Shown here piece after piece: positions 6,545 through 7,071 of a DNA stretch of 7,071 nucleotides. The notes beneath the pieces are model-generated. The model saw nothing but the letters and a program-made list of their open reading frames with translations, was not told the DNA's origin and did no database searches. The stretch's first letter is position 1. Each line of letters begins with the position of its first letter. Location: the NCBI GenBank assembly GCA_029859485.1, contig JAOUDB010000135.1, forward strand, positions 1 through 7,071, read 5' to 3'. Source of the stretch: Desulfuromonadales bacterium (GTDB taxonomy: Bacteria > Desulfobacterota > Desulfuromonadia > Desulfuromonadales > BM103). The translations under genes were made by a program, and so were the position numbers.

Positions 6545-6586
6545 CAGATATTAGAGGCAGGAGTTGTTGTGCACACCAAGTCGCGT

Positions 6587-7071
6587 TCAGCAGCCTGTTG
6601 TTCGAAAAATTGCGGCAGGCCGAACCAACTTACTCTTACCTGCCATGCTCGACAGAAGCAAGGTTGGCGCAGAAACGTTGTAATGGGTGGTCAAGTCAAG
6701 CAGCAAATCGAGGCGGCCGTCCCGATCAAGGTCGCCAGCCCATAGCACCCGGGGGGAGGCGTCTGAGGCGATAGTGGCTTTGCTCGTGGACGGATGATAA
6801 ATCGGGTAATCCTGTAGGGCTTGGATCTTATTGCCATCACTGAGTTGCAGGGGGCAGTCTGCAAGCTCCTGCCCGATGAGCTCAGCGGCACATTTAAACT
6901 CCAGGAGGTAAGAGCTCTCATCAAGCAGAAAGCTTTTTGAACGCATTATATTCAGGCTTTCGCCAGGAGACGCTATGGTCAAAACAGGCCCCGGACTTAA
7001 CTGTGAAAAGCCGCGCAACAGGACCAACGGCTCAAAACCTTCAGGCACAGAAACCTTCTTGCCGGTTTTAG
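6587..7071 (-). CDS. C-terminal part of a protein with an FG-GAP/VCBS-like Asp-rich loop (runs off the right edge)
   Basis: The frame is open to the window edge, giving about 160 codons. A GTG at 7046-7048 is possible but the frame continues upstream (KKVSVPEG), so the true start is probably outside. The clearest feature is GDLDRDGRLDLLLD, about 48 residues before the end. This is the D-x-D-x-D-G-x-x-D calcium-loop pattern typical of FG-GAP/VCBS repeats. It is preceded by RVLWA and followed by a conserved-looking LLLSS...FRTTGC end. Earlier residues (PEGFEPLVLLRG, SYLLEFKC) suggest a beta-rich fold with no other recognisable domain. Stop TGA is at 6587-6589. The gene probably encodes a secreted protein, but its signal is not visible. 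It is followed 89 nt later by the GerMN-like lipoprotein in the same direction, so they may share a transcript. Function unknown. Confidence 0.65.
   Translation of the reverse strand, partial: KTGKKVSVPEGFEPLVLLRGFSQLSPGPVLTIASPGESLNIMRSKSFLLDESSYLLEFKCAAELIGQELADCPLQLSDGNKIQALQDYPIYHPSTSKATIASDASPRVLWAGDLDRDGRLDLLLDLTTHYNVSAPTLLLSSMAGKSKLVRPAAIFRTTGC

Noticed and set aside
1..7071. CRISPR array, tRNA, rRNA, transposase or phage genes
   Set aside because: No regularly spaced direct repeats, cloverleaf or CCA ends, rRNA segments, transposase motifs or phage proteins were recognised on either strand.

Overview
The window looks like an ordinary chromosomal stretch of a Gram-negative bacterium of moderate GC content. 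I lean towards the Desulfuromonadia (Geobacter/Desulfuromonas relatives). The reasons are a Bacillus-type PyrR attenuator ahead of pyrR-pyrB, two lipoproteins with clear lipoboxes, cmoAB and a YheU-family gene, all in one neighbourhood. This placement is inference; no rRNA or other phylogenetic marker is present.

Layout. Bases 1-830 (minus strand) hold the start of a pyrimidine operon. In transcription order it has a sigma70-type promoter, a leader with a PyrR-binding hairpin and an intrinsic terminator, pyrR, and the first 33 codons of pyrB running off the left edge. Bases 890-2620 (minus) encode a large lipoprotein with nine ELWxxDGT-type repeats. Bases 2785-3042 (minus) encode a small YheU/UPF0270 protein. 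Bases 3078-3170 hold an imperfect inverted repeat of the dispersed 'ACGCAAAG' kind, which lies between that gene and a GIY-YIG-fold gene (3221-3730, minus).

From 3912 to 5614 the plus strand carries cmoA and cmoB, overlapping as ATGA. CmoA makes carboxy-S-adenosylmethionine from SAM and prephenate. CmoB uses it to turn 5-hydroxyuridine into 5-oxyacetyluridine at tRNA position 34. The GIY-YIG gene and cmoA diverge from a shared spacer of about 180 bp. From 5631 to the right edge (minus strand, convergent with cmoB) lie a GerMN-like lipoprotein and the 3' part of a gene ending in an FG-GAP/VCBS-like Asp-rich loop.

I see no mobile element, CRISPR array, tRNA/rRNA or phage gene. The most noteworthy items are the complete PyrR attenuator, a GIY-YIG protein that seems to have lost both catalytic residues and the usual C-terminal domain, and the inverted repeat. 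I found no convincing evidence of an entirely new system.
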